The translations under genes were made by a program, and so were the position numbers. From Nocardioides okcheonensis (GTDB lineage: Bacteria > Actinomycetota > Actinomycetes > Propionibacteriales > Nocardioidaceae), in contig NZ_CP087710.1 in NCBI RefSeq assembly GCF_020991065.1, positions 3,472,001 to 3,536,000 of the forward strand: DNA of 64,000 bases, given 5' to 3'. The stretch's first letter is position 1; the number at the start of each line of letters is the position of its first letter. A model generated the notes under the pieces. That model saw nothing but the letters and a program-made list of their open reading frames with translations, did not search any database and was not told the DNA's origin. Below, piece after piece: positions 54,993 to 64,000 of this stretch.

Positions 54993-55787
54993 GTGATCGC
55001 ACTCCCCACCCGCGCCGGCAAGCCGGACGCCGCCCTCGCCAAGGCCGTCGACGTGGCCCGCGGCATCGTGCTGGAGGTCGCCGAGCCGTCGGAGGTGGGC
55101 GACCACCTCGGCGCGCGCGCCGAGGGCGAGCGCGTGGTCACCCACCACTTCGCCTGCTCGCGGCCGGGCTACCCCGGCTGGTACTGGTCGGTGACGCTGA
55201 CCCGCGCCAAGCGCGGCAAGGACGTGACCGTCAACGAGGTCGTGCTGCTGCCCGGCGACGACGCGATCGTGGCGCCCGCGTGGGTGCCCTACAAGGAGCG
55301 GATCAAGCCCGGCGACCTCTCGCCCGGTGACCTGCTCCCGGTCGAGGACGAGGACCCGCGCCTGGTCCCGACCTACCTCGTCGGCGACGACCCGCTCGAC
55401 CCGCCGATGGACGGCGACGCCCGCGCGCAGGTGCGTCGGGTCGCCGAGGACCTCGGGCTCGGGCGCGTGCGCACCCTCAGTCGCGAGGGCATCGACATGG
55501 CCGCCGAGCGCTGGTACGCCGGTGACGGCGGGCCCGACGCCCCGGTGGCGCGGAGCGCGCCGCTGAGCTGCACGTCGTGCGGCTTCCTGATGCGCCTCAA
55601 CGGCTCGCTGGCCGAGTCGTTCGGCGTGTGCGCCAACGGCAACGCCAACGACGACGGCCGCGTGGTCTCCCTCGACCACGGCTGCGGCGCCCACTCCGAG
55701 GTCAAGCTGGCCCGCAAGCAGCAGCCGCTGCCGCTGCCCGACCACGTCCACGACACGCTCACCGAGGACGACTTCGAGACCCTCTGA
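54993..55787 (+). CDS. DUF3027 protein
   Basis: The 264-residue protein matches DUF3027 (Rv0883c-like): GDHLGARAEGERVVTHHFAC, GYPGWYWSVTLTRA, VAPAWVPYKERIKPGDL and a cysteine-containing end (CTSCGFLMRLNG, CANG, HGCGAHS) that may bind zinc. No function is known. Start GTG 54993. It is conserved in actinobacteria beside csp and MFS genes. Confidence 0.87.
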   Translation: MIALPTRAGKPDAALAKAVDVARGIVLEVAEPSEVGDHLGARAEGERVVTHHFACSRPGYPGWYWSVTLTRAKRGKDVTVNEVVLLPGDDAIVAPAWVPYKERIKPGDLSPGDLLPVEDEDPRLVPTYLVGDDPLDPPMDGDARAQVRRVAEDLGLGRVRTLSREGIDMAAERWYAGDGGPDAPVARSAPLSCTSCGFLMRLNGSLAESFGVCANGNANDDGRVVSLDHGCGAHSEVKLARKQQPLPLPDHVHDTLTEDDFETL

Positions 55788-55808
55788 GGCCGCTGCCCCG
55801 GGCGCCGC

Positions 55809-56408
55809 TCAGGCCCGGGTGAGCACCCACACGGCGTAGTCGTCGACCGGCTCGTGCAGCTCGTAGCTGCCGAAGCGGTGCACGACGCGCAGCCCGGCCG
55901 ACTCCGCGTCGGCCACGAACTCGTGGGCCGGGTAGGTCCGGCTGCCAGCCTTGACCGCCGTGAGGTGGAAGCCGAGCACGGCACGACCGGAGGGGTGCAG
56001 CAGGTCGCGCACCCGCTCGAGGACCCGGCGCTCGGTGCCCTCGCCGAGGAAGATCATCACGTTGCCGACGACCGTCACCAGGTCGAAGGTGCCGACCTCG
56101 TCCGGGTCGAGGGCGAGCGCCTGGTGCGGCAGGACCGGCAGGTCGGGGTACGTCGCGCGGGACTGCGCGCGCAGGTCGGGGTCGGGCTCGGTGGCGACCA
56201 CCTCGTGCCCGCGCGCCAGCAGCGCGGCCGACACCCGCCCCATGCCGGACCCGATGTCGAGGATCCGCGACCCGCGGGCCGCCATCGCGTCGACGAACCT
56301 CGCCTCGCCGTCGACGTCGACCCCGCGCGCGACGCTGTCGGCGAAGTGCACGCCGTAGCCGCGGTTCTCCTCGCCCGCGAGCTCCCAGCGGGTCGGGGGG
56401 AGCGTCAT
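55809..56408 (-). CDS. class I SAM-dependent methyltransferase
   Basis: The 199-residue protein has the SAM motif ILDIGSGMGRVSAALLARGHEVVATEPD (motif I near residues 49-58), a GTFDLVTVVGN motif II, and a product-release helix typical of small-molecule methyltransferases. The substrate is unknown. Its ATG overlaps the DUF2530 stop by 4 nt. It converges on the DUF3027 gene. Confidence 0.85.
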   Translation of the reverse strand: MTLPPTRWELAGEENRGYGVHFADSVARGVDVDGEARFVDAMAARGSRILDIGSGMGRVSAALLARGHEVVATEPDPDLRAQSRATYPDLPVLPHQALALDPDEVGTFDLVTVVGNVMIFLGEGTERRVLERVRDLLHPSGRAVLGFHLTAVKAGSRTYPAHEFVADAESAGLRVVHRFGSYELHEPVDDYAVWVLTRA

Positions 56409-56692
56409 GCGTCCGACCGCTGCGCGGCGCGCTCCTTGCGCCGGCGCCGGCAGTACTCCAGGCCGCAGAGCCCGAGCCCGAAGCCGGCCAGGCAGGTCCA
56501 CAGCCACCACGTGCGGCCGTTCTCCTCGAGGGTGCCCCAGAAGGGCAGCAGGGCGACGAACGCGAGCAGCCAGAGGGCGGTGCCGACCTCGGTGGTGCGG
56601 ACGCCGTCGACGTCGAGGGGCTCGACCTGGGCCACGATGTAGGTGCGGTTGCCGATCTCGTGCGTCGTCGGCTGCTCGTCGCCCAGGTCCAC
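56405..56692 (-). CDS. DUF2530 small membrane protein
   Basis: The 95-residue product has two hydrophobic helices (WLLAFVALLPFWG; WLWTCLAGFGLGLCGL) and a basic C-terminus. It matches DUF2530 (Rv0882-like). No role is known. It is translationally coupled to the methyltransferase by a 4-nt overlap. Confidence 0.82.
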   Translation of the reverse strand: MDLGDEQPTTHEIGNRTYIVAQVEPLDVDGVRTTEVGTALWLLAFVALLPFWGTLEENGRTWWLWTCLAGFGLGLCGLEYCRRRRKERAAQRSDA

Positions 56693-56761
56693 GGCTCCAC
56701 GCTACACAAGGGGCGGACGGCGAAACACGGCCGTCACACGGGTCTGCGAGAATGACGTTCC

Positions 56762-58240
56762 GTGACCGACCAGACGCAGACCGCTCCGCAGCCCGCGAAG
56801 GCCACCGGCCTCGACGGCTTCTTCCAGATCACCGCACGCGGCTCGACGATCGGTCGCGAGGTGCGCGGCGGCGTCGTCACGTTCCTGACGATGGCCTACA
56901 TCATCGTGCTCAACCCCCTGATCCTCGGCTTCGTGCCCGACTCCACCGGTGCCTTCCTCGGCGGCGGCACCGGCGACGGGTCGAACCTGCCGGTGATCGC
57001 GGCCGGCACCGCGTTGGTCGCCGGGGTGCTCACGATCCTCATGGGCACGGTCGCGAACTTCCCGCTCGCGCTGGCCACCGGCCTCGGCCTCAACGCCTTC
57101 GTCGCCAACGCCATCGCGACCCGCTCCACGTGGGCCGACGCGATGGGCCTGATCGTCCTCGAGGGCATCATCATCCTGGTCCTGGTGCTGACCGGCTTCC
57201 GCACGGCCGTGTTCCACGCGGTGCCCCAGCAGCTCAAGATCGCGATCTCGGTCGGCATCGGCCTGTTCATCGCCCTGATCGGCTTCGTCGACGCCGGGTT
57301 CGTCACCCGGATCCCGGACGTGGCCCAGACGACCGTGCCGGTCCAGCTCGGCAACGGCGGCACGCTGAGCGGCTGGCCGGTGCTCGTGTTCGCCGTCGGC
57401 GTGGTGCTGATCATCGCGCTGTGGGTGCGCCAGGTGCGCGGCGCGATCCTGATCTCCATCGTCGCCACCGCGGTGCTGGCCTTCGTCCTGCAGGCGGTGC
57501 TCGACCTCAGCTCCGTCGGCGAGGCCGGCCCGGGCAACTGGTCACTCAACGTCCCCGAGCTCAACGGCGTCGTCGACGTCCCGAGCTTCGGCACCCTCGG
57601 GGAGTTCTCCCTGTTCGGCGCCTTCTCCTCCGTCGGCGTGCTCGCCGCGCTGCTGCTCGCCTTCACCCTGCTGCTCGCCGACTTCTTCGACACGATGGGC
57701 ACGATGACCGCGATCGGCGCCGAGGCCGGCCTCAACGACGAGGAGGGCATCCCGCCGCACGCGCAGCGGATCCTGGTCGTCGACTCGATCGCGGCGATGG
57801 CGGGCGGCGCGGCCGGCGTCTCGTCCAACACGTCCTACATCGAGTCCGCCTCGGGCGTCGGCGAGGGTGCCCGCACGGGTCTCGCCTCGGTCGTGACCGG
57901 CCTGCTCTTCCTGCTCAGCACCTTCTTCGCCCCGATCGTCGAGGCGATCCCGTCCGAGGCCGCCGTCCCTGCGCTCGTCCTCGTCGGCTTCCTGATGATG
58001 CAGCAGGTCAAGGGCATCGAGTGGGACGACCTCGAGATCGCCGTCCCGGCGTTCCTGACCATCGTGCTGATGCCGTTCACCTACTCCATCAGCGTCGGCA
58101 TCGGCGCCGGCTTCCTGGCCTACGTCCTGATCAAGGTCGTGGTCGGCAAGGTCCGCGAGGTGCACCCCCTGATGTGGATCGTCGCCGGCCTCTTCGTCGT
58201 CTACTTCGCGATCTCGCCGATCACGTCCTGGCTCACCTGA
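56762..58240 (+). CDS. NCS2/AzgA-type purine permease
   Basis: The 492-residue permease has about twelve to fourteen helices with the AzgA marks: VRGGVVTFLTMAYIIVLNP, FPLALATGLGLNAFVA, LLADFFDTMGTMTAIG and GGAAGVSSNTSYIESASGVGEGARTGLASVVTG. It takes up adenine, guanine or hypoxanthine with protons. Start GTG 56762. It is followed by the tandem hairpins, perhaps as its 3' end. Confidence 0.9.
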   Translation: MTDQTQTAPQPAKATGLDGFFQITARGSTIGREVRGGVVTFLTMAYIIVLNPLILGFVPDSTGAFLGGGTGDGSNLPVIAAGTALVAGVLTILMGTVANFPLALATGLGLNAFVANAIATRSTWADAMGLIVLEGIIILVLVLTGFRTAVFHAVPQQLKIAISVGIGLFIALIGFVDAGFVTRIPDVAQTTVPVQLGNGGTLSGWPVLVFAVGVVLIIALWVRQVRGAILISIVATAVLAFVLQAVLDLSSVGEAGPGNWSLNVPELNGVVDVPSFGTLGEFSLFGAFSSVGVLAALLLAFTLLLADFFDTMGTMTAIGAEAGLNDEEGIPPHAQRILVVDSIAAMAGGAAGVSSNTSYIESASGVGEGARTGLASVVTGLLFLLSTFFAPIVEAIPSEAAVPALVLVGFLMMQQVKGIEWDDLEIAVPAFLTIVLMPFTYSISVGIGAGFLAYVLIKVVVGKVREVHPLMWIVAGLFVVYFAISPITSWLT

Positions 58241-58275
58241 GCGGCGTACGCCCCCTCCGCCGGCGCCGAGGGAGA

Positions 58276-58379
58276 GCCTGACAAGTTCAGTGATCCCCGG
58301 TCAGCCGGGGATCACTGAACATGTCGGCCCGTGCAACGCCTGACAAGTTCAGCGATCCCCGGTCAGCCGGGGATCGCTG
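58276..58379. repeat. two tandem covarying hairpins (family C)
   Basis: A 42-bp unit beginning GCCTGACAAGTTCAG at 58276 recurs at 58338, differing only at two bases that pair with each other (GTGATCCCC/GGGGATCAC versus GCGATCCCC/GGGGATCGC). Copy 1 has a perfect 16-bp stem GTTCAGTGATCCCCGG / CCGGGGATCACTGAAC with loop TCAG, extended by GACA/TGTC past an A-A mismatch. Copy 2 has 13 bp. No T-run follows. They lie between the purine permease and marR genes. Confidence 0.85.
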
Positions 58380-58403
58380 GCGTGCGCCGGGGCACCCGGA
58401 ATA

Positions 58404-58431
58404 GTTAGCACAGGTAATGAGTTATGCTAAC
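58404..58431 (+). promoter_or_regulatory. MarR operator and core promoter
   Basis: GTTAGCA (58404-58410) and TGCTAAC (58425-58431) are perfect inverted arms in an AT-rich stretch just before the marR ATG at 58435. A -10-like TATGCT lies at 58423-58428. Autorepression of the marR/MFS pair and a leaderless message are likely. Confidence 0.72.
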
Positions 58432-58434
58432 GAC

Positions 58435-58878
58435 ATGCCGACCGCAGACCTCCGCACCCACGCCGGGCTCGCCTCCGAGCTCCGGGCCGGCGTCATGCGC
58501 CTGCGCCGACGCCTGGCCAGCGAGCGCCACCCCGACAACGACCTGAGCATCGGCCAGATGGTGGTGCTGGGGCTGCTGGTGCGGCTCGGCGACCAGACCG
58601 TCGGCGAGCTCGCGCGCGCCGAGCGCGTGCAGCCGCCGTCGATGACCCGCACGGTCAACTGCCTGGAGGCCGACGGCTACGTCGAGCGCCGCCCGCACGA
58701 GACCGACGGCCGCCAGGTCGTCGTCTCGATCACCGACTCCGGCCGCGCCGCGGTGCTGGCCGACCGGCAGCGCCGCGACGCCTGGCTCTCCCAGCAGCTC
58801 GCCGGGCTCACCGCCGCCGAGCGCGCCACCCTCCGCGAGGCCGCGCCCCTCCTGGTGCGCCTCGCCCTGACCGACTGA
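58435..58878 (+). CDS. MarR-family regulator
   Basis: The 147-residue protein has the winged helix (QMVVLGLLVRLGDQTVGELARAERVQPPSMTRTVNCLEADGYVERRPHETDGRQVVVSITDSG, here cited by position about 43-105). ATG 58435 is preferred over 58417, which lies inside the palindrome. It likely represses itself and the permease gene 25 nt downstream, as in Rv0880-type regulators. The ligand is unknown. Confidence 0.86.
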   Translation: MPTADLRTHAGLASELRAGVMRLRRRLASERHPDNDLSIGQMVVLGLLVRLGDQTVGELARAERVQPPSMTRTVNCLEADGYVERRPHETDGRQVVVSITDSGRAAVLADRQRRDAWLSQQLAGLTAAERATLREAAPLLVRLALTD

Positions 58879-58903
58879 CCGCTTCCCCGACCGAGGAGTC
58901 ACC

Positions 58904-60181
58904 ACGAGTCCCACCTTCCGCTCCCTCGCGAACCCGAACTACCGCCGCTACGCCGCCGGCGGCGTCGTGTCGAACACCGGCACCTGGATGCAGCGCGTCG
59001 CCCAGGACTGGCTGGTCCTCGAGCTCGCCGTCGGCTCCGGCGCCACCGCGCTCGGCATCACCACCGGCCTGCAGTTCCTCCCGTTCCTGCTGCTGACCCC
59101 CTTCGCCGGGCTGGTCGCCGACCGGATGCCCAAGCAGCGGCTGCTCCAGCTGACCAACCTCGGCATGGCCCTGCCGGCTGCCGTGCTCGGCGTGCTCGCC
59201 GTCACCGGCACCGCCGAGGTCTGGCACGTCTGGGTCCTCGCCACGCTGCTCGGCGCCGCGTCCGCCTTCGACGGCCCCGCGCGCCAGTCGTTCGTCTCCG
59301 AGCTCGTCGAGCCGGCCGACCTCACCAACGCCGTCGGCCTCAACTCCGCCAGCTTCAATGCTGCGCGCCTCGTCGGCCCGGGCCTCGCCGGTCTGCTGAT
59401 CGCTGCGTTCGGCGGGGGAGCGGTGGCGACCGGCTGGGTGATCCTGCTCAACGCGGTGTCGTACGCCGCCCCGATCTGGTCGCTGCGCCACCTCGACGCC
59501 TCCCGGATCGACGCGGCGCCGGCCAACCGCGGGCCCGGCGCGATCCGCGAGGGCGTCGCCTACGTCCGCGCCCGTCCCGACCTGCTGCTGGTGCTCGGCA
59601 TGGTGTTCTTCGCCGGCACCTTCGGCCTCAACTTCCAGATCACCTCGGCCCTGATGGCCACCGAGGTGTTCGGCAAGGGCCCCGAGGAGTTCGGCCTGCT
59701 CGGCACCTTCCTCGCCGTCGGCTCGCTGACCGGCTCCCTGCTCGCCGCGCGCCGTGCGCGGGTGCGCCACCGCCTCGTCGTGGGATCGGCCCTCGCCTTC
59801 GGCACCAGCGTGGTGCTGGCCGGCCTGATGCCGACCTACCTCGCCTTCGCGCTCCTGGCCCCGGTCACCGGGCTCACCGCGCTCACCTTCATCACCAGCG
59901 CCAACACCTACATGCAGCTGCACGTCGACGCCGGCGTCCGCGGCCGGGTGATGGCGCTCTACCTGATGATCTTCATGGGTGGCACGCCCGTCGGCGCACC
60001 GATCATCGGGTGGATCGGCCAGGAGTACGGCGCCCGCTGGACGCTGCTCGGCGGCGGGCTCATCACCATCGCCGGCGTAGGCTTGTCGGCGCTGCTCTAC
60101 CTCAGGCTCGAGAAGGCCCGTCGCGAGCGGGTCGAGGGGCCGTCCGAACCGGCCCTGGAGGCCGCTCCTGCGGCATTTTGA
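58904..60181 (+). CDS. MFS efflux transporter, apparent ACG start codon
   Basis: The 425-residue protein has twelve helices and matches the MFS_3/enterobactin-exporter-type family (TFRSLANPNYRRYAAGG, VSNTGTWMQRVAQDWLVL). No ATG, GTG or TTG is in frame between the stop codon at 58868 and GTG 58967, and that GTG would cut the conserved N-terminus and first helix. ACG at 58904 is 5 nt after a perfect GAGGAG (58893-58898) and starts (T/M)SPTFRSL, the expected N-terminus. A changed ATG or a sequencing error is likely; ACG initiation is known in rare cases. It is run by the MarR protein upstream. Confidence 0.75.
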   Translation, partial: TSPTFRSLANPNYRRYAAGGVVSNTGTWMQRVAQDWLVLELAVGSGATALGITTGLQFLPFLLLTPFAGLVADRMPKQRLLQLTNLGMALPAAVLGVLAVTGTAEVWHVWVLATLLGAASAFDGPARQSFVSELVEPADLTNAVGLNSASFNAARLVGPGLAGLLIAAFGGGAVATGWVILLNAVSYAAPIWSLRHLDASRIDAAPANRGPGAIREGVAYVRARPDLLLVLGMVFFAGTFGLNFQITSALMATEVFGKGPEEFGLLGTFLAVGSLTGSLLAARRARVRHRLVVGSALAFGTSVVLAGLMPTYLAFALLAPVTGLTALTFITSANTYMQLHVDAGVRGRVMALYLMIFMGGTPVGAPIIGWIGQEYGARWTLLGGGLITIAGVGLSALLYLRLEKARRERVEGPSEPALEAAPAAF

Positions 60182-60206
60182 CCCTGTCGGAGCGCCCGAG
60201 TAGCCT
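60178..60206 (+). promoter_or_regulatory. promoter of the str operon (rpsL)
   Basis: TTGACC (60178-60183), 17 bp, TAGCCT (60201-60206) form a good sigma-70 promoter. It overlaps the MFS stop codon. The leader to rpsL GTG (60371) is about 158 nt. Confidence 0.75.
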
Positions 60207-60370
60207 CAATCCCTGTGTCTGGCATGTCCAGACCCGTGTGCATGCTCCGATGTCGCGGCCGTTCCCCGGCCCGCGCCCCACCTGCACGAGGCACGTCGCA
60301 ACAACGCACGACCACCGAGTCTGGCACCGCGCCGGACCGTGACGAGAAGACAGAGAGAGGGAACCACCCG

Positions 60371-60742
60371 GTGCCCACCATCAACCAGCTGGTCCGCAAG
60401 GGCCGCCAGGACAAGGTGTCGAAGAACAAGACGCCTGCCCTGAAGGGATCCCCGCAGCGCCGTGGCGTCTGCACCCGCGTCTACACGACCACCCCGAAGA
60501 AGCCGAACTCCGCCCTCCGCAAGGTCGCCCGCGTGCGCCTGAGCAGCGGCGTCGAGGTCACCGCCTACATCCCGGGTGTCGGTCACAACCTGCAGGAGCA
60601 CTCGATCGTGCTCGTGCGCGGCGGCCGTGTGAAGGACCTTCCCGGTGTCCGCTACAAGATCATCCGCGGCTCGCTCGACACCCAGGGTGTCAAGAACCGC
60701 AAGCAGGCCCGCAGCCGCTACGGCGCGAAGAAGGAGAAGTAA
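60371..60742 (+). CDS. rpsL: 30S ribosomal protein S12
   Basis: The 123-residue protein is nearly invariant: [31 protein letters not shown], and [14 protein letters not shown]. It sits in the decoding centre. The streptomycin-contact lysines (Lys43 in PKKPNS and Lys88 near GRVKDLPG) are wild type. GTG start. The stop TAA overlaps the rpsG ATG by one base. Confidence 0.98.
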   Translation: MPTINQLVRKGRQDKVSKNKTPALKGSPQRRGVCTRVYTTTPKKPNSALRKVARVRLSSGVEVTAYIPGVGHNLQEHSIVLVRGGRVKDLPGVRYKIIRGSLDTQGVKNRKQARSRYGAKKEK

Positions 60743-61212
60743 TGCCTCGCAAGGGTCCCGCTCCCAAGCGTCCCCTCGTCGTCGACCCGGTCTACGGCTC
60801 GCAGCTGGTCACCCAGCTCGTCAGCAAGGTCCTCCAGGACGGCAAGAAGGCCGTGGCGCAGCGCATCGTCTACACCGCCCTCGAGGGCTGCCGCGAGAAG
60901 ACCGGCACCGACCCGGTCGTCACGCTCAAGCGCGCGATGGACAACGTGAAGCCGGCCATCGAGGTCAAGTCCCGCCGCGTCGGCGGCGCGACCTACCAGG
61001 TCCCGGTCGAGGTCAAGGCCAACCGCTCCACCACGCTGGCCCTGCGCTGGCTCGTGGGCTACGCCCAGGACCGCCGCGAGAAGACCATGGCCGAGCGCCT
61101 GATGAACGAGATCCTCGACGCCAGCAACGGCCTCGGTGCCGCTGTGAAGAAGCGCGAGGACACCCACAAGATGGCCGAGTCCAACAAGGCCTTCGCCCAC
61201 TACCGCTGGTGA
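60742..61212 (+). CDS. rpsG: 30S ribosomal protein S7
   Basis: The 156-residue protein begins [20 protein letters not shown] and binds the 16S rRNA head. TAATG overlap couples it to rpsL. It ends NKAFAHYRW, normal for actinobacteria. Confidence 0.98.
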   Translation: MPRKGPAPKRPLVVDPVYGSQLVTQLVSKVLQDGKKAVAQRIVYTALEGCREKTGTDPVVTLKRAMDNVKPAIEVKSRRVGGATYQVPVEVKANRSTTLALRWLVGYAQDRREKTMAERLMNEILDASNGLGAAVKKREDTHKMAESNKAFAHYRW

Positions 61213-61298
61213 CGGCGAGGGGCCGCGCCCGCGACGAGCGGCGTGCGGCCCCTCACCCCACAAGCCCCCACCAACTTCCGAGGGACTGAGACACAACA

Positions 61299-63413
<2,115 letters not shown>

Positions 63414-63487
63414 TCGCTGCCGGATCCTCGGCACCCAGCACCACCCCACACCCACGAGTCAAGTAACAACAATCAGGAGGAGCCCCA

Positions 63488-64000
63488 GTGGCTAAGGCGA
63501 AGTTCGAGCGGACCAAGCCGCACGTCAACATCGGCACCATCGGTCACATCGACCACGGCAAGACGACGCTGACCGCGGCGATCACCAAGGTGCTGCACGA
63601 CAAGCACCCGGACCTCAACGAGGCTTCGGCGTTCGACCAGATCGACAAGGCTCCCGAGGAGCGCCAGCGCGGCATCACGATCTCGATCGCGCACGTCGAG
63701 TACCAGACCGAGACGCGCCACTACGCGCACGTCGACTGCCCCGGTCACGCCGACTACATCAAGAACATGATCACCGGTGCGGCGCAGATGGACGGCGCCA
63801 TCCTGGTGGTCGCCGCCACCGACGGCCCCATGCCGCAGACCCGCGAGCACGTCCTGCTCGCCCGCCAGGTCGGCGTGCCCGCCCTGGTCGTCGCGCTCAA
63901 CAAGTGCGACATGGTCGACGACGAGGAGCTCATCGAGCTCGTCGAGATGGAGGTGCGCGAGCTCCTCTCCGAGTACGAGTTCCCGGGCGACGACATCCCC
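63488..64000 (+). CDS. tuf: elongation factor Tu (3' part outside window)
   Basis: The first 171 codons are present. G1 is [11 protein letters not shown], effector [15 protein letters not shown]3 [11 protein letters not shown] and G4 NKCDMVD. EF-Tu brings aminoacyl-tRNA to the ribosome. A strong AGGAGG site precedes the GTG. It is the fourth gene of the str operon. Confidence 0.98.
   Translation, partial: MAKAKFERTKPHVNIGTIGHIDHGKTTLTAAITKVLHDKHPDLNEASAFDQIDKAPEERQRGITISIAHVEYQTETRHYAHVDCPGHADYIKNMITGAAQMDGAILVVAATDGPMPQTREHVLLARQVGVPALVVALNKCDMVDDEELIELVEMEVRELLSEYEFPGDDIP

Noticed and set aside
60371..60742. Streptomycin-resistance change in rpsL
   Set aside because: Lys43 (TTTPKKPNS) and Lys88 are the wild-type residues.

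Overview
The window is very GC-rich, gene-dense DNA from an actinomycete. Signs are frequent GTG starts, 4-nt ATGA/GTGA gene overlaps, a SigK/RskA pair, a CysO-type sulfur carrier, an XPB helicase gene, and DUF3263, DUF3027 and DUF2530 genes. Gene content and the K/A-rich protein tail fit a Nocardioides-like member of the Nocardioidaceae, but the species cannot be fixed from sequence reading alone. No rRNA, tRNA, CRISPR array, insertion sequence or prophage was seen.

Left part (1-22.9 kb). A partial MFS permease and a PhaC-like hydrolase with a lysine/alanine tail are followed by a fasciclin protein with an ECF sigma factor (SigK-like) and its zinc-binding anti-sigma factor (RskA-like). Next come a lone GltB-type FMN domain protein, trehalose synthesis genes (otsA, otsB) flanking a DUF3263/LytR_C pair, a 30-bp-period repeat array, a SAM riboswitch directly before threonine synthase, and a CysO-like carrier. 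Then follow two membrane protein genes, an SGNH hydrolase, a MycE-like methyltransferase, an ATP-grasp protein, a TadE/TadG pair, groEL under two CIRCE operators, and a collagen-like protein.

Middle part (22.3-43 kb). A molybdenum-hydroxylase (carbon monoxide dehydrogenase-like) module runs from 22.9 to 33.9 kb. It holds a MocA-like cytidylyltransferase, CoxD, CoxE and XdhC-like accessory proteins, a GAF/winged-helix regulator, a ScyD-like protein, and coxS-coxL-coxM-coxG. CoxL carries AYRGAGR and the order is S-L-M, so this is a form II enzyme whose substrate is uncertain. coxG has an apparent frameshift in a C-run region. AlkB, GntR, HD, MpaB, MerR and alcohol dehydrogenase genes follow, then the XPB helicase, CGNR and helicase-associated genes.

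Right part (43-64 kb). A PP2C/FHA/RDD-FHA signalling set comes first, then a PucR regulator with 3-hydroxybutyrate dehydrogenase and an MHS permease. A frameshifted subtilisin gene, a cold-shock protein, an MFS protein, DUF3027, a methyltransferase/DUF2530 pair and a purine permease follow. Two covarying tandem hairpins precede a MarR/MFS pair whose permease seems to start with ACG. The window ends in the str operon (rpsL, rpsG, fusA, tuf, the last cut by the window edge).

Two stretches recall conserved actinobacterial blocks known from Mycobacterium tuberculosis (Rv0430-Rv0445c: DUF3263, LytR_C, groEL2, rskA, sigK; Rv0861c-Rv0883c: XPB, helicase-associated, cspB, MFS, MarR, DUF2530, DUF3027), here split by accessory genes. 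Several unrelated palindromic intergenic elements are the least explained signal in the window.
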